Of a stretch of DNA of 15,152 bases, positions 13,413-15,152 are shown piece after piece (positions within the stretch are counted from its first letter, which is position 1; every line of letters begins with the position of its first letter). The stretch spans positions 1 to 15,152 of the forward strand of contig DASWHR010000102.1 of the NCBI GenBank assembly GCA_036398095.1, in the 5' to 3' direction. Both the position numbers and the translations under genes were made by a program. The notes under the pieces were generated by a model. It saw only the letters and a program-made list of their open reading frames with translations. It did no database searches and was not told the DNA's origin. Source of the stretch: DASWHR01 sp036398095. GTDB lineage: Bacteria; Actinomycetota; AC-67.

Positions 13413-13999
13413 GCCTGCGCGTGATCTCCGGCGAGGCGAAAGGCCGCCGCCTCAAGACGCCGGCGGGGCTCGACACGCGACCGACGGCGGACCGCGTCCG
13501 CCAGACCCTGTTCGACATTCTCGGCGACGTGTCGGGGGCTCGCGTGCTGGATCTGTTTGCCGGATCGGGGGCGCTGGGGATCGAAGCGGTCTCGCGCGGT
13601 GCGGTGCATGCGACGTTCGTCGAATCGGACGCGACCGCGGTGAAGGTGATCCGCGCCAATATCGCCCTGTGCGGGTTCGACGAGCGCGCTGCCGTGCGGC
13701 GGAGCGACGCGGATTCGTTTCTGCAGCGCAAACCCGCCGCGATGTCGCCCTTCGACCTGGCGTTTCTTGACCCCCCCTACGAGCGCGGACTAGCATTTGT
13801 CGCTCGCCTGATGGGAGTGCTCGCGGCCGGGGAATGGGTGGCCGCAGGCGGGCGCGTCGCGGCGGAATCGGCCGCGGGCGACGTCGAACTCCCGGAGGCG
13901 TTCCGCCTGCTGCGGGCCAAGGTATTCGGCCGTACGCAGCTCACCATCGTCGTCAGAGAGGGGACTCCGGAGGCCATCGAGCCGGACGGACACCGATGA
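13409..13999 (+). CDS. rsmD: 16S rRNA (guanine(966)-N(2))-methyltransferase
   Basis: 196 residues from an ATG overlapping the recG stop. The same frame is open far upstream, but only as a shadow of recG. The protein starts MSLRVISGEAKGRRLKTPAG, as RsmD proteins do, followed by TRPTADRVRQTLFDIL, the SAM-binding motif VLDLFAGSGALGIEAVSRGA (46-65) and the catalytic DPPY at 121-124. RsmD methylates G966 of 16S rRNA near the P site during 30S assembly. The neighbouring recG and coaD are its usual partners in Gram-positive genomes. The TGA overlaps the coaD ATG. Confidence 0.94.
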   Translation: MSLRVISGEAKGRRLKTPAGLDTRPTADRVRQTLFDILGDVSGARVLDLFAGSGALGIEAVSRGAVHATFVESDATAVKVIRANIALCGFDERAAVRRSDADSFLQRKPAAMSPFDLAFLDPPYERGLAFVARLMGVLAAGEWVAAGGRVAAESAAGDVELPEAFRLLRAKVFGRTQLTIVVREGTPEAIEPDGHR

Positions 14000-14484
14000 G
14001 CGAACGAATTGCGGTCTACCCGGGAACGTTCGACCCGATCACGAACGGGCATCTCGACATCATCGAGCGCGCACGAGCGCAGTTCGGCTCGGTCGTCGTG
14101 GCCGTGTCGCAAAACCCGTCGAAGAACCCGCTGTTCCCGCTCGAGGAGCGCATCGCCATCGCGAAGGAGGCGACGGCCGGGTTCGAGCGCGTTTCGGTGG
14201 ATTCCTTCGCGGGACTCCTTGTCGACTACGTTCGGTCACGCGGGGCCTCGGTGCTGGTGAAAGGCCTGCGGGCCGTCACCGACTTCGACTACGAGCTGCA
14301 GATGGCGCAGATGAACTACCGTCTTGCCGGTGTCGAAACGATGTTCTTGGTCGCCAACCCCGAATATTCGTTCCTGTCCTCGTCGTTGGTGAAGGAAGTC
14401 GCTCGTTTCGGCGGCGACGTCACGGGAATGGTCCCCGCCGAGGTGCTGCGGCGCTTGAAGGACCGATTCCACGGGGAGAGGTGA
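13996..14484 (+). CDS. coaD: Phosphopantetheine adenylyltransferase
   Basis: 162 residues, the normal length, with start ATG overlapping the rsmD stop. Catalyses adenylyl transfer from ATP to 4'-phosphopantetheine, the penultimate step of coenzyme A synthesis. Signatures: YPGTFDPITNGH with the TxGH nucleotidyltransferase motif (Thr16, Gly18, His19), VSQNPSKNPLF, VKGLRAVTDFDYELQMAQMN and the C-terminal EYSFLSSSLVKEVA. All expected active-site motifs are present. The SepIVA-like gene begins 4 nt after the stop. Confidence 0.96.
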   Translation: MSERIAVYPGTFDPITNGHLDIIERARAQFGSVVVAVSQNPSKNPLFPLEERIAIAKEATAGFERVSVDSFAGLLVDYVRSRGASVLVKGLRAVTDFDYELQMAQMNYRLAGVETMFLVANPEYSFLSSSLVKEVARFGGDVTGMVPAEVLRRLKDRFHGER

Positions 14485-14488
14485 AGGC

Positions 14489-15016
14489 GTGACCGAAGAG
14501 CCGATCCCCATTTCGGTCGGTGCCATCAACATCTTGGAGGAGCTGCTCGCCAAGATGGAGGACATGGTGCGCGGCGCTCGCTCGATGCCGCTGTCGTCCA
14601 GCGCGATGGTGCCGCGCGGCGAGCTGATCGAGATGATCGAAGGACTCAAGCGCGCGCTTCCCGAAGAGGTCGGCCGCGCCCGTTCGCTCTTGCGCGACGC
14701 CGAAGCCGTGCTGCAGCGCGCCCGCGAGGAGGCGGACAAGGTCATCGACCGCGCCAAGGCCGATCGCGAACGGGCGATCGCCAAGACCGAGATCGTCCAA
14801 GCCGCCGCGCGCGAAGCCGAACGGCTCGTCGGCACCGCCGAAGCCCACGCCAAGCGGATCCGCGGCGAAGCCGAGCAGTACGTCGAAGGCAAGCTCGCCA
14901 ACTTCGAGGTCGCGCTGCAGAAGACCCTCAAGGCCGTCGAACGAGGCCGCGCCCGCATCGCCGGCCGCCTCGCCGACGCCGAAGAGATCACCGCCTCCGA
15001 AGACGACGACGACTAG
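14489..15016 (+). CDS. SepIVA-like coiled-coil protein (DivIVA-type)
   Basis: 175 residues from a GTG with a purine-rich GGGGAGAGG about 7 nt upstream. The region after an N-terminal INILEELLAKMEDMVRGARSMPLSSS contains VPRGELIEMIEGLKRALPEEV. The C-terminal part has TEIVQAAAREAERLVGTAEAHAKRIRGEAEQYVEGKLANFEVALQKTLKAVERGRAR. Both resemble the two ends of Mycobacterium tuberculosis SepIVA (Rv2927c), an essential septation factor, as I recall its sequence. The central Ala/Glu/Arg-rich helix is shorter here, 175 against about 245 residues, and the tail is acidic (SEDDDD). Automatic pipelines often call such proteins ATP synthase subunit B-like because of the coiled coil, but no membrane anchor is present. 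The likely role is scaffolding in cell division or envelope growth, by inference. Confidence 0.78.
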   Translation: MTEEPIPISVGAINILEELLAKMEDMVRGARSMPLSSSAMVPRGELIEMIEGLKRALPEEVGRARSLLRDAEAVLQRAREEADKVIDRAKADRERAIAKTEIVQAAAREAERLVGTAEAHAKRIRGEAEQYVEGKLANFEVALQKTLKAVERGRARIAGRLADAEEITASEDDDD

Positions 15017-15026
15017 TGCTCAGTTC

Positions 15027-15152
15027 TCACGGGCCGTAGATTCGCCGGCGGATGAACCAGATGACACCGCCAAAGGGGAAGCCGAGTACGAAGAACAGCC
15101 ACCCGGCGGTCTGGTCACGAAGGCCGTAGCGCCGGAGCCGCAAGATATCGAT
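15027..15152 (-). CDS. C-terminus of an unidentified small membrane protein (5' end outside window)
   Basis: On the minus strand the frame is open from the window edge to TGA at 15029-15027 and gives 41 residues. They contain one hydrophobic segment, GWLFFVLGFPFGGVIWF, bounded by an Arg-rich LRLRRYGLRDQ before and a basic IRRRIYGP tail after, as for a membrane helix with positive flanks. Third codon positions are mostly G or C, as in the real genes, while the plus-strand frame I followed across the same bases soon stops. The gene converges on the SepIVA-like gene with 10 nt between stops and is too short in the window to identify. Confidence 0.5.
   Translation of the reverse strand: MDILRLRRYGLRDQTAGWLFFVLGFPFGGVIWFIRRRIYGP

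Overview
The window reads as ordinary chromosome from a high-GC bacterium, most likely an Actinomycetota lineage that I cannot place to class. Three things point there. First, the backbone order gpsA - ddl - small AsnC/Lrp domain protein - thiL - thiD - rpmB (opposite strand) - DhaL/DegV kinase - recG - rsmD - coaD is, from memory, the order seen in Streptomyces and relatives. Second, the last complete gene closely resembles the N- and C-terminal segments of the mycobacterial septation protein SepIVA. Third, GC-rich codon use is even along the whole window. I see no insertion sequence, integrase, CRISPR array, tRNA or rRNA.

Layout. (a) 1-2758, plus strand: the 3' part of gpsA, then a PLP-dependent threonine/serine dehydratase-like gene overlapping its stop, then a trans-sulfuration/gamma-lyase family PLP enzyme; these look like one operon. 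(b) 2804-3880: ddl, D-Ala-D-Ala ligase for peptidoglycan. (c) 3959-4192, minus: a stand-alone AsnC/Lrp ligand-binding domain, convergent with ddl across a hairpin. (d) 4321-5485, plus: a phosphoribosyltransferase and a DinB/DUF664-like protein. (e) 5491-7335, minus: pckA (ATP-type PEP carboxykinase) preceded by a dodecin-like gene. (f) 7439-9240, plus: thiL and thiD for thiamine diphosphate synthesis. (g) 9288-9479, minus: rpmB, with its own promoter and terminator. (h) 9634-15016, plus: a tight operon of a FakA-like kinase, recG, rsmD, coaD and a SepIVA-like coiled-coil gene, the first four joined by ATGA stop/start overlaps. (i) 15027 to the end, minus: the C-terminus of an unidentified small membrane protein.

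The clearest pattern beyond the genes is in the promoters. Most first-in-transcript genes have a TANNNT -10 hexamer only 6-11 nt before the start codon and no Shine-Dalgarno, which predicts leaderless mRNAs. Most genes inside operons, plus pckA and the dodecin gene, have GGAGG-type Shine-Dalgarno sequences or overlapping start/stop codons instead. pckA also has a 14-bp perfect palindrome over its predicted transcription start, a likely repressor site. I found no convincing new multi-gene system. The most accessory-looking part is the block 4321-7335 (phosphoribosyltransferase, DinB-like, pckA, dodecin), which sits inside an otherwise conserved order.
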